From NCBI RefSeq assembly GCF_044335535.1, contig NZ_JBIQVZ010000009.1, forward strand, positions 62,001 to 126,000: 64,000 nucleotides of DNA, read 5' to 3'. A program made the position numbers and the translations under genes. Source of the DNA: Mariniflexile sp044335535 (GTDB lineage: Bacteria > Bacteroidota > Bacteroidia > Flavobacteriales > Flavobacteriaceae). How positions within the stretch are numbered: the first letter of the stretch is position 1; every line of letters begins with the position of its first letter. The notes under the pieces are model-generated. The model ran no database searches. It saw only the letters and a program-made list of their open reading frames with translations, and was not told the origin of the DNA. Positions 11,401-20,800 of this stretch are shown here, piece by piece.

Positions 11401-11435
11401 GGTTTTATAACTTAGGTATTAAAGCTTTATTTTAA
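8406..11435 (+). CDS. Second SusC/RagA TonB-dependent transporter, XusC-like
   Basis: A 1009-residue protein with a signal peptide ending near Ala24 (LLLTAQ), a CarboxypepD_reg-like domain (about 30-100), a plug with LVLVDGVPRNANTV and YGSRAAKGVIYITTKKG, and a C-terminal barrel ending GIKALF. It is clearly diverged from the first SusC and lacks that protein's long VVVVGYG run before the plug. A second susC-susD pair in tandem is a hallmark of the xylan core cluster, where the two importers probably handle differently decorated or sized oligosaccharides (inference). It lies 43 bp after susD1, within the presumed operon. Confidence 0.93.
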   Translation: MKYIQLKIVLCFVLITFCPLLLTAQENNLIDIEGVVIGAMGKPLQEALLVIENDRNISTTTDSDGKFFITAPKNTDLVVSAIGYQQKVVKVSSELNQINLNSVDVQSQVQVAFQKVKENDLIGGVSFVNLQEIMEKNYTTYSLEGLQAFVGGYNGNIWGSGGALVLVDGVPRNANTVLPTEIDQVTFLKGVSAVTLYGSRAAKGVIYITTKKGENKKQEIKVRVDAGILTPKRFPKYLGSAEYMNFYNQARQNDGLEDLYSYETIYNYASGESPYRYADVDYYSKDYVSDFYSRYDANMEITGGSDVARYYTTVNFSTSGDLLDFGEATNNKTERFNVRGNIDFDIIKDVLSANIGANAIYYNGRGVNTNYWSNASTLRPYRFTPLIPLDLIEEGDIASQTLINNSNYIINGKYLLGGTQLDQTNPFAAIYAGGYNTYTNRQFQFNTGINANLSGVLEGLSFKSMFGVDYETSYNQSYNNNYAVYEAQWNTYAGFDQITGLTKYGEDSKSGVQNISNSAYNQTISFSGQFDYAKKFDEKNKINATLLANGYQQSYSEVYHRVSNANLGLQFGYNYADKFYADFKEAIVHSAKFAKGERNATSPSVAFGWRPSEENFMKNSKAVDNLKLTFSAGILHSDLDINDYYLYESIYTQTDGAWYSWRDGALNRTTDSRRGENLDLTFVKKEELNFGIEASFFDKLITLNSSFFTSKLSGNVIQASILYPNYFTTGWPNSSFIPNVNYNDDKRIGFDFDLRFNKKFGEVDFALGLTGMYYDTKASKRAEMYEDEYQYREGKPLDGIWGLQNQGFFVDEADIADSPTHTFGQVKPGDIKYKDQNGDGLVNTQDEVFLGKAGWSGAPFTFGVNLTAKWKNLTFFALATGQLGAYSMKNNSYFWIDGDDKYSIEVRNSWTEETKDIASYPRLTTFNSDNNYRSSDFWMYSSDRIDLSKVQISYDFPKKMFQNSFVSKVGLYISGANLLTISRYRDIMEMNVGGSPQTRFYNLGIKALF

Positions 11436-11465
11436 AATAAAATCATTAAGTATAAATTAAATGAT

Positions 11466-13202
11466 ATGAACAAAAAACTATTAATTTTTTTATCGGCTAT
11501 AATTATTTTTACTAGCTGTGATGATCTTTTTGAGCCAGCTATAGAAAATAATAGAGGGTTAGAAGAAATGTATGAGGAAGCTGAATTTGCTCAAGGAATT
11601 CTTCTTAATGGTTACACAAGACTTCCTAATAACGGATGGTCGTTTAATGATGTAGCTACAGATGATGCCGTAACAAACGATGATAATAATGGGTATTTAA
11701 AAATAGCAACAGGACAGTGGACTTCTAATTTAAATCCTTTAGATCAATGGAGAAATGCAAAAGCAGCCATTCAATATTTAAATATTTTTCTATCAGAAGC
11801 AGATAAAGTTAGATGGGCTAAAGATGAAGATGTTAGTGAATTATTTAGACAAAGGCTAAAAGGCGAAGCTTATGGGCTAAGAGCACTTTTTACATATTAC
11901 ATGTTGCAAGCACATTCTGGAGTGGTAGATAGTGGAAGCTTATTAGGTGTTCCAATTTTACTAGAACCAGAAGATGCTAATTCAAATTTTAATATACCAC
12001 GAAATACATTTGAACAATGTATGCAGCAGTTATACAGTGATGTTTCTATGGCAGAAAATTTACTGCCACTTGATTTTGAAGATGCGTCTTCAATACCAGC
12101 AGGCTATGATAATTTAGATGATTATAATAGAGTTTTTGGATTCTATGCTAGACAAAGAATGACAGCAAGAATCGCTATGGTAGTTAGGGCACAAGCAGCT
12201 TTACTAGCAGCTAGTCCAGCTTATAGTAATGCTAATTCTACAACTTGGGAAGATGCTGCTAGCTATTCAGGAACATTGTTAAATCTTAATGGAGGAGTTA
12301 CTGGTTTAGCCAATAATGGACATACTTGGTATACTAATGTTGATGAAATGAATAATTTAGGAACAGGAGTTAATCCGGCCGAAATTATTTGGCGTACAGA
12401 TATTGGAGATAGTAATAATTTAGAGGCAGATAATTTTCCTCCTACATTATATGGAAGAGGTCGTATAAATCCAACGCAGAATTTGGTTGATGCTTTTCCT
12501 ATGGCTAACGGCTACCCAATATCGAATCCAGCAAGTAATTACGATTCTTCGAATCCTTATGCTAATAGAGATCCGCGTTTAAAAACCTATATTTTAGTTA
12601 ATGGAGATGTTGCAGGGGTTAATAGTACTGTAATTAATACTAATAACGATGGAACAACAAACGATGCATTGAATAAGGTAGAAACCTCAACACGTACAGG
12701 ATATTATTTAAAGAAACTTCTAAGACAGGATGTGAATTTAAATCCTACTTCAACAACCTCACAAAGGCATTATAAACCAAGAATGAGGTATACAGAATTA
12801 TATCTTATTTATGCAGAAGCAGCAAACGAAGCTTGGGGACCACTAGGAACTGCTAATATAGGTTTTTCATCGTACGATGTTGTATCAGTAATACGTAAAA
12901 GAGCTGGTATTGCACAACCTGACATGTATTTAGAATCTGTTAAGAATGATAAAGCTTTAATGCGAGAATTAATTAAAAATGAACGTCGCTTAGAATTGTG
13001 TTTTGAAGGATTCCGTTTTTGGGATTTAAGACGATGGAAGGATGATTTAAATGAAACAGCTAAGGGTGTAAAAATAGAAGAAGGTAATTACAACACAATT
13101 AATGTAGAAAGTAGGCTTTTTGATGGTTATATGAATTACGGACCTATTCCATACAGTGAAATTTTAAAATTTGATGCCTTAGAGCAAAACAAAGGATGGT
13201 AA
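11466..13202 (+). CDS. Second SusD-like lipoprotein, XusD-like
   Basis: A 578-residue lipoprotein with signal peptide and lipobox IFTSC (Cys18) followed by DD, consistent with surface export. It has SusD features: an early GILLNGYTRL helix, GEAYGLRALFTYYMLQAHSG in the TPR-like region, and near the C-terminus MRELIKNERRLELCFEGFRFWDLRRW. It ends in NKGW, the usual SusD terminus. It follows the second SusC by 30 bp and should form a pedal-bin complex with it. Substrate preference cannot be read from the sequence. Confidence 0.93.
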   Translation: MNKKLLIFLSAIIIFTSCDDLFEPAIENNRGLEEMYEEAEFAQGILLNGYTRLPNNGWSFNDVATDDAVTNDDNNGYLKIATGQWTSNLNPLDQWRNAKAAIQYLNIFLSEADKVRWAKDEDVSELFRQRLKGEAYGLRALFTYYMLQAHSGVVDSGSLLGVPILLEPEDANSNFNIPRNTFEQCMQQLYSDVSMAENLLPLDFEDASSIPAGYDNLDDYNRVFGFYARQRMTARIAMVVRAQAALLAASPAYSNANSTTWEDAASYSGTLLNLNGGVTGLANNGHTWYTNVDEMNNLGTGVNPAEIIWRTDIGDSNNLEADNFPPTLYGRGRINPTQNLVDAFPMANGYPISNPASNYDSSNPYANRDPRLKTYILVNGDVAGVNSTVINTNNDGTTNDALNKVETSTRTGYYLKKLLRQDVNLNPTSTTSQRHYKPRMRYTELYLIYAEAANEAWGPLGTANIGFSSYDVVSVIRKRAGIAQPDMYLESVKNDKALMRELIKNERRLELCFEGFRFWDLRRWKDDLNETAKGVKIEEGNYNTINVESRLFDGYMNYGPIPYSEILKFDALEQNKGW

Positions 13203-13248
13203 TTTGTTAAAGACTTTAATTAGAATAGCAATAAATAAAAATAAAAAT

Positions 13249-14280
13249 ATGAAAAATACAGTATTTATAATGTTTATAATCACACTTGTATCTCTAACAT
13301 CTTGTGAGAATCAAGATTGGGAGTTTGATGATTATGAATATCAATCAGTTTATTTCGCTTATCAATATCCTGTTAGAACCTTAACACTAGGAGAAGATGT
13401 TTTTGATACATCATTAGATAATGAACATAAGTCAAAAATATTAGCAACTCTAGGTGGTGTTTATGAAAATAATAAGGATATAACTATAGATTTTTCTGTA
13501 GATAATTCCTTAGTATCAGATTTGCTTTTTGAAGCTGGTAAGGAGCCAATGGTGCCATTACCAAGTTCTTATTATAATTTAGCCTCAGATAAAATGATTA
13601 TATCTAAAGGAGAAATTATGGGAGGAGTAGAGGTACAATTTACCGATGCTTTTTTTGAAGATCCATTAGCAACAAAAAGAAATTATGTAATTCCTATACG
13701 TATGGAAAATGTAATTAATGCAGATACTATTTTATCTGGAGAAGCATTGGTGGCAAATCCAAGAAGAGGAATAAGTAGTGATTGGAGTATTCAACCTAAG
13801 GATTTTATCTTTTATGCTGTGAAATATGTAAATACGTGGCATGGAATTTATTTGAGAAGAGGCCAAGATGTCATTACTGGGAATAATGGAAATACTTTAT
13901 TAGATGATGTTATTACCAGACATGAAGAATATGTTGAATATGATGAGGTTTTTAATGTAAATACACAATCTTTAAGTAAATCTGGAATGCAAGTTGTTTT
14001 CAAAGATGAAAATGGTAATAATATTAATTGCGATTTAATTTTAAGTTTTGATAATGATGGAAACTGCACAGTGTCTTCTGATTCTAATGATTTTACAGCT
14101 ATAGGAAATGGGAAATTTATTAAAAATGGAGAAAAAAATAGCTGGGGTAGTAAAGATAGAGATGCATTATACTTAGATTATGAAATTAACATGGAGGAAA
14201 TGCGAGTCATTACTAAAGATACTTTGGTGTTGAGAAATAGAGGGGTTACCGCAGAGACATTTTCTCCTGTAATTCAATAA
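13249..14280 (+). CDS. SusE-position surface lipoprotein (XusE-like, DUF1735/DUF5627 type)
   Basis: A 343-residue lipoprotein. A TTG at 13204 is in frame, but the ATG at 13249 gives a normal signal peptide with lipobox SLTSC (Cys19) followed by the acidic stretch ENQDWEFDDYEY. The N-terminal part resembles the DUF1735 surface-protein domain and the C-terminal part a DUF5627-like lipocalin-type domain. I assign these by general resemblance. Its place between susD2 and the GH10 gene matches XusE, an additional xylan-binding surface protein in the Bacteroides core cluster. No catalytic motif is apparent. Confidence 0.8.
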   Translation: MKNTVFIMFIITLVSLTSCENQDWEFDDYEYQSVYFAYQYPVRTLTLGEDVFDTSLDNEHKSKILATLGGVYENNKDITIDFSVDNSLVSDLLFEAGKEPMVPLPSSYYNLASDKMIISKGEIMGGVEVQFTDAFFEDPLATKRNYVIPIRMENVINADTILSGEALVANPRRGISSDWSIQPKDFIFYAVKYVNTWHGIYLRRGQDVITGNNGNTLLDDVITRHEEYVEYDEVFNVNTQSLSKSGMQVVFKDENGNNINCDLILSFDNDGNCTVSSDSNDFTAIGNGKFIKNGEKNSWGSKDRDALYLDYEINMEEMRVITKDTLVLRNRGVTAETFSPVIQ

Positions 14281-14308
14281 TTTTTAGACTAAACTTAATA
14301 AAGACAAA

Positions 14309-16462
14309 ATGATGAAACTATATAAAATATGGGCTTGTGCTTCAATTTTTACAATGTTTGTTTCTTGTGCAGATAGAGATAGACCAGGATTTGAAGTAGA
14401 AAAGCCAGAAAGCATAGCTTTACAAGAAGTTATTGATGATTATTCTGATTTGAAAACTTATGTAGATAAGGAATCTAATCCTGGTTTTAAATTAGGAGCA
14501 GGAATTTCATTATCAGATTATGTTAGTAGAAATGTAATTTACAGATTGGTCAATAGAAATTTTGATGAAATAACATTAGGATACGGAATGAAGCATGGAG
14601 CCATTGTAAAATCTGATGGTACTTTAGACCTTGAAAATGTAAATGATTTTTTAATGGCTTCAAATGAAGCTAATATATCGGTTTATGGACACACATTGTG
14701 TTGGCATGCTAATCAAAATGCTGGATACCTTAATAGAATTATAGGACCATTAGTTGTTACACCTCCTTCAGTAGCAAATTCTTTAGACTTAACAGGTTTA
14801 AATAATGGAGATTTTCAAGGTTGGGGTATAGCTAATAACGGGGCAGGAATTTCTATTGAAGATGGAATGGGCTTATCTGCTAACACCCAGGCTATTAAAT
14901 TAGTCTCTAATGTTGGTTCAACTAATCCAAATGATTTAGAGTTAGTAACACCCGATATACAGGTAGTTGAAGGACATACTTATGAAGTCGTTTTTTATAT
15001 AAAATCAGATAAACCAGGTGAAGGACGTATGTCCTTTGAAGGTTTATTAGATAATGAGCCAATTTTAGATTGGACAGGAAGTGGTATGGAAAGTGAAACT
15101 TTTCAAACAGATATTTCTTGGAAAGAAGTTAGATTCCAAATAAGTGATTTTCAATCCAACGCTTTTAAAGCTCACTTACAGTTAGGTTATCAATCTGATG
15201 TTAATTATTATGTAGATGTAAATAATTTCCATATTTATGATACAGAAGGAGAAGTTGCTGTTAGTAATTTAATAGCAAATGGAGATTTTGAAGAAGGTCA
15301 TATAGATGGCTGGGGAGGCTGGGGTAATAATTCAACCAGAGAAATTACCAGTGATGGAGAAGGATTTGGAGGAACGGGTTATGCATTGGCAGTAACTAAC
15401 CCATCATCGGTTGATGGTTTTTGGATTGTTCAATCAAGTTTAGCAATTTCTGAATTGGAAGCAGGAGAAGAATATATTTTAAGTTTTTATGTAAAATCTA
15501 CCGATGCTAACGGTAATATTAGGCCAGAAATGCAAAGTACATCATGGCAAGATGGAGCAGATGGTTTTGGAACCGTTTATTTATCAAATGAATGGAGTAA
15601 GGTAGAACTAGCTGTAACTCCATCAGTAGCTGGACGAAATCATTTGGTTATAAGCTATGGTGATACAGTAGGTACCGTTTATATAGATAATGTGGTTTTA
15701 AGAAAAGCAGGAGGCTCAACCAGCGAACCAATATTTGTAGAAAAATTACCAGAGGTTAAGAAAACAATAATAGCTGAAGCTTTAGAGAGTTGGATTTCAC
15801 AAATGGTATCAAATTGTTCAACATATGTTAAAGCTTGGGATGTTGTAAATGAGCCAATGGACGACGGAAATCCATATGAGTTAAAAACAGGAGAAGGGAA
15901 AACATTATCGTCAGACGAATTCTACTGGCAAGATTATTTAGGAAAAGATTATGGAGTAGAAGCCTTTAGGTTAGCTAGAGAATATGGTAATGCTGATGAT
16001 AAATTATTTATTAATGATTATAATTTGGAATATAATCTCGATAAATGTAAAGGACTTATTCAATATGTAGAGTATATAGAATCTCAAGGACAGACTGTTG
16101 ACGGGATAGGAAGTCAAATGCACATAAGTATCAACTCTAACAAAGAAAACATAGCTACAATGTTCCAGTTATTAGCAGAGACAGGTAAATTAATTAAAGT
16201 ATCTGAGTTAGATGTTCGGGTTTTAGTTGATGATCCATCAGAAGAAATTTTACAACAACAGGCTGATATGTATAAATATGTGGTTGATATGTATGAAAAA
16301 TACATACCAGTAAATCAGCGTTACGGTATTACCGTTTGGGGTGTAACGGATAGTCCAGAAAATACAAATTGGTTGCCTGGTGAAAAGCAAGGGTTGTGGA
16401 CTATAGATTATTTAAGAAAGCCTGCTTATGCTAGTTTTGCAGAAGGTTTGAGTGGGTTATAA
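14309..16462 (+). CDS. xyn10A: GH10 endo-1,4-beta-xylanase with two inserted CBMs
   Basis: A 717-residue surface lipoprotein (lipobox FVSC, Cys20) that cuts internal xylan bonds. The GH10 catalytic domain is split. The N-terminal half (about 45-148) includes YGHTLCWH. Two CBM4/9-type beta-sandwich modules follow (about 155-312 and 318-465), each starting with NGDF and holding WxxVRF or WSKVEL strands. The C-terminal half carries the acid/base Glu515 in DVVNEP and the nucleophile Glu633 in SELD. Insertion of CBMs at this position is known from Bacteroides Xyn10A enzymes, and here there are two. It is the last member of the xus core order and fixes the locus substrate as xylan. Confidence 0.95.
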   Translation: MMKLYKIWACASIFTMFVSCADRDRPGFEVEKPESIALQEVIDDYSDLKTYVDKESNPGFKLGAGISLSDYVSRNVIYRLVNRNFDEITLGYGMKHGAIVKSDGTLDLENVNDFLMASNEANISVYGHTLCWHANQNAGYLNRIIGPLVVTPPSVANSLDLTGLNNGDFQGWGIANNGAGISIEDGMGLSANTQAIKLVSNVGSTNPNDLELVTPDIQVVEGHTYEVVFYIKSDKPGEGRMSFEGLLDNEPILDWTGSGMESETFQTDISWKEVRFQISDFQSNAFKAHLQLGYQSDVNYYVDVNNFHIYDTEGEVAVSNLIANGDFEEGHIDGWGGWGNNSTREITSDGEGFGGTGYALAVTNPSSVDGFWIVQSSLAISELEAGEEYILSFYVKSTDANGNIRPEMQSTSWQDGADGFGTVYLSNEWSKVELAVTPSVAGRNHLVISYGDTVGTVYIDNVVLRKAGGSTSEPIFVEKLPEVKKTIIAEALESWISQMVSNCSTYVKAWDVVNEPMDDGNPYELKTGEGKTLSSDEFYWQDYLGKDYGVEAFRLAREYGNADDKLFINDYNLEYNLDKCKGLIQYVEYIESQGQTVDGIGSQMHISINSNKENIATMFQLLAETGKLIKVSELDVRVLVDDPSEEILQQQADMYKYVVDMYEKYIPVNQRYGITVWGVTDSPENTNWLPGEKQGLWTIDYLRKPAYASFAEGLSGL

Positions 16463-16555
16463 TAATAAGAGTTAAATTTTAGTTTAGTTAATGTTTGAGA
16501 TATGCTGTATGTTATTTAAATGTATGGCATATTTTGTTTAAAGAAATTTTTTGTT

Positions 16556-17809
16556 ATGAATAAATTGTACTTATTTTTATTATTATGTGTTGTATTAAGT
16601 TGCTCAAAAAATGACAATGAAGTGGTTAAGATTACACAGCCAGAAAAACAAGAACAAGAAGAAATAGAAGAAAATGAAATAATCGATCGTCCTATAGCAA
16701 CACCAGAATTGCATGTTAATGGAAGATTTCTGAATGATCCCTGTGGGAATAATGTATTGTTACATGGAGTAGCTATAACACCTAGCCCTTGGTTTAATGG
16801 CGGAGCAGTAGGGGATTGGAGATGGAATAATTATGATATCAATGGATGCTTGGATTATAATAAGGGGGTTATGGATAAATTGACCAATACGGATGAAGGA
16901 TGGTATTTAAATTATGTAAGACTACATATAGACCCGTATTGGACCAATAATGTTGGTGCCTCAACAGATGGAGAACATGATATTTCCCAGTTTAATTTTG
17001 AACGTTTTAAATTAGCTATAGATAATGTAATCATACCTTTAATTGCACATGCCAAATCTCGTGGTATGTATGTGGTTCTTAGACCACCAGGTGTATGTCC
17101 TAGAGATTTGGAAGTAGGAGATGGTTATTATGATTATTTGGTTTCTATTTGGGATTATTTATCAACTCATTCAGGTTTAAAAAATGCAGATAACGTCATG
17201 TTTGAATTAGCTAATGAACCTATAACAATAAAAAGTACAAATGGAGATTTTGGTAGTAATACTCAACCACATTTTGATGCTTTAAAACTATTTTTTCAGC
17301 CTATTGTAAATATAATTAGAAATAATGGAGCGAGTAATATAATATGGATACCAGGTTCAGGATACCAATCGCATTATAAAGGATATCCTAACAATCCTAT
17401 TGAAGGAGAAAATATAGGATATGCCGTTCATATCTATCCAGGGTATTGGGGACAAGACAATAATAATCCTGAAACTTTTAGATTAAATTGGAATGAAAAT
17501 ATAAAACCAGTTGCCAATATAGCTCCTATTGCAATTACTGAAATTGATTGGGGACCAGAACAATATGGTGTTTGGGGCAAAGGGGGAATTACTGGTGTTG
17601 CAGGCGGCTGGGGTTTTGGAGCCAATTTTAAAGCGCTAGTAGATGAATCTGGCAATGTATCATGGAATTTATTAGCTCCTGAGAATTTAATAGATGAAGG
17701 GGCATTAGATGGAGGAATAGCTTATGGTAGTGATCCTGATGCATGTGCTTTCCCTGTGCATAAATGGTTTAAAGAATACGCTAAGGATTTTATAATTTGT
17801 GAAAACTAA
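16556..17809 (+). CDS. GH5-family glycoside hydrolase lipoprotein
   Basis: A 417-residue protein starting at the ATG at 16556, which gives a lipobox VVLSC followed by SKNDNE. The upstream in-frame ATG at 16520 would spoil the signal peptide. An acidic linker (EKQEQEEIEENE) leads into a TIM-barrel domain with the GH5 acid/base in FELANEP (Glu221 from this start), a YAVHIYPG strand and the nucleophile in ITEIDWG (Glu329). Likely activity is an endo-acting beta-glucanase, mannanase or xylanase on plant or algal glycans. The subfamily cannot be assigned by eye. It follows the xylanase by 93 bp and probably extends the PUL. Confidence 0.85.
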   Translation: MNKLYLFLLLCVVLSCSKNDNEVVKITQPEKQEQEEIEENEIIDRPIATPELHVNGRFLNDPCGNNVLLHGVAITPSPWFNGGAVGDWRWNNYDINGCLDYNKGVMDKLTNTDEGWYLNYVRLHIDPYWTNNVGASTDGEHDISQFNFERFKLAIDNVIIPLIAHAKSRGMYVVLRPPGVCPRDLEVGDGYYDYLVSIWDYLSTHSGLKNADNVMFELANEPITIKSTNGDFGSNTQPHFDALKLFFQPIVNIIRNNGASNIIWIPGSGYQSHYKGYPNNPIEGENIGYAVHIYPGYWGQDNNNPETFRLNWNENIKPVANIAPIAITEIDWGPEQYGVWGKGGITGVAGGWGFGANFKALVDESGNVSWNLLAPENLIDEGALDGGIAYGSDPDACAFPVHKWFKEYAKDFIICEN

Positions 17810-17889
17810 TATTTTCTATAGAAGCAAGTTCTTTTAAACTAGCAATATTATCTTATTTAAGTTTCCTCAAATGATTAACTGTTAAAATA

Positions 17890-20800
17890 ATGAAAACCAA
17901 AAACATATTACTAAAGTTCATTATTGCTGGGTTATTCTCATTTTTGTCTTTTCAAAAATTAAAAGCTCAAACATTTAAACGTATAGAGAGTTTTGCTGGG
18001 CTTGAATCTGTAAGTAAAAATAATGGGGTATCTGTGGCGGATTATGATAATGATGGGGATTTAGATTTATTTGTTGTAGCAAAAAGTCAAGATTCAAAAG
18101 ATGATGAGACAAGTTACAGTCGATTGTTTAAAAATAATAACGATGGAACATTCACTGATGTAACAGAATTTTCAGGGTTAGTTAATTTATTTCCAATTGG
18201 AGAGAGCGCAATATCATCTGTTGCATTAGCAGGTTTTAAATTTGGTGCTTTTTGGGGTGATTATGACAATGATGGTTATCCAGATTTATTTTTTACACAC
18301 TCAAATAAAATCCAATTATTTCATAATGAGTCCAATGGAACTTTTGTGGAAAAAACTGATATTGCAGGTTTTGAAAAAAATAATGGCTGTGTTAATACAG
18401 ATGCCACTTGGTTTGACTATAATAATGATGGCTTCCTAGATATTTATATATCCGATTGGAATATATCTAATTCTGGATCTTCTTGTAAAGGAAATCAACT
18501 ATATAGAAATAATGGTGATTCCACGTTTACAAACGTGAGTGATATATTCGAAGGTGTTGTAAGAAAATCTTCGTATCAAAGTATGCCTTTTGATTTCAAT
18601 AATGATGGTTGGATGGATTTATATGTAGCAAATGATTATGGCACAGAACCCAACGATTTATTTATTAATAATAATGGAAATGGATTTGTAGAGCAAGCAA
18701 ATGCCTATGGTTTAGACCATTCTAAAGATGATATGGGAATTGCCATTGGAGACTATAATAATGATGGTTTCTTTGATTTTTATATTACGGCAATAACAGA
18801 AAATGCCCTTTTAGAGAATAATAAAAATAATACTTTTACTAATCGATCAACCGAATTAAATGTTAATAATACAGGCTGGGCATGGGGCGTTAATTTTTCA
18901 GATTTCGATTTAGATACTGATGAGGATTTATTTGTTTTAAATGGATACCAGTTTGGAGGTCCCTTTTCTACAGAAAACATATATTTTGAAAATTTGTTTG
19001 CAGATGGAGATAATAAGTTTGTTAACAGTTCGGTAAAAACGAATTTATTGGCAAATGTTATTAGTGTTAGTCAAGTCGCTTTCGATTACGATAATGATGG
19101 GGATTTAGATATTTATGTAACCAATAATAATACAGGGTCTTTTTTTTATGAAAATCAACTTTTAGATTTTGTTAAGCCAAGTGAGGATTTACATTGGTTA
19201 AAAGTAAAACTAGAAGGAACCATATCAAATAGAGATGCTATAGGGGCTAAAGTGTCTGTTAAAACAACAAAAGGCACTTTTCTTAGATATAATTCAGGAA
19301 AAGGGTTTTTATCACAAAGTTTATTACCATTACATTTTGGATTAAGTTCAGATACCAATGTTTTAGAAATAGAAATTATTTGGCCTTCTGGAATTATTGA
19401 AAATTATAAAGATTTACCATCTGATACTACTATAAAACTAAAAGAGAATGAAGGTTATTCTATTGATGAAACCCCTCCTAGTATAAAACAATATGGTTGT
19501 ACAGACCCTAATTCCTGCAATTACAATCCATTTGCAGTAGTTAGTACCGAAACATGTATTTATTTAGAGGCAAATAACATTATAGGCGCTTTAAAGGCTC
19601 ATAAGAATAGTGTTGAAGTATATAGTTATCCAATAAAAGAAGGGAATTCCCTTGTATGGAAAGTAGAAGGAGGTACCATTATAGAACAGAAAACTATAAA
19701 TTCGATAGATGTAGAATGGGGCACTGGCAGCACGGGTAAAATTAGTTTAGTAGAGTCTAGCGATTTGTGTAATAGTGGATTGGTAGAATTATCTGTTGCA
19801 TTGTTAGATAATGATGTTGATATTGAAAAACATTCAGTTGCTCGGTTATGGAATGAAGCTTTATTGGAATTAATAAGAAAAGACTATGCAAGACCAACGG
19901 TTCATTCTAGAAATTTATTTCATACTAGTATTGCTATGTACGATGCTTGGGCTATTTATGATGATAACGCATCTACATATTTAATAGGTAATGATATTAA
20001 TGGGTTTTCAAGTAAATTTAATGGGTTTACTACAACCGAAAGTATAGAAGCGGCAAGAAATCAAACTATAAGTTATGCCGCATATAGACTTCTTAGTGAG
20101 CGTTTCAGGCAATCTCCAAATCAAATTTTATCTCAATCTATTCTAGATTCACTTATGGATGAATTGGGATATGATATTTCAATAGATGGCATAGATTATG
20201 CTAATGGCGATCCCAAAGCATTAGGCAATTATATAGCAAATCAAATTATTGGCTATGGTTTACAAGATGGTTCTAACGAAGCTAATCAATATAAAAACAC
20301 GTATTACGAGCCAGTAAATGAACCATTAAAATTGTCACAACCAGAAAGTTTACTTAATATAAATCCCGATAGATGGCAGCCATTAAGTTTTAATACATTT
20401 ATAGATCAAAGTGGTAATTTAATAGAGGGTGTGACCCCAGGTTTTTTAGGGCCAGAGTGGGGTAATGTTTATCCATTTTCATTAGAAGAATCAGATAAAA
20501 AAACATATTCCCGTTCAGGGCATAACTATCATGTATATTATGACCCGATACCACCTCCTAGTATTTATTTTGATCAATATAAATGGAGCTTTTCACTTGT
20601 AGCTAAGTGGTCTTCACATTTAGATCCTGCAGATGGTGTTTTATGGGATATCTCACCTAAATCTATAGGTAACATTTCTAGTTCTCTATTCCCTCGTAAT
20701 TATGATGATTATAAAAATTTTTATGATGAAATTGACGGAGGTGATATTGGAACTGGGCGTTTAATAAATCCATACACAAAAGATTTATATCAAGAGCAAG

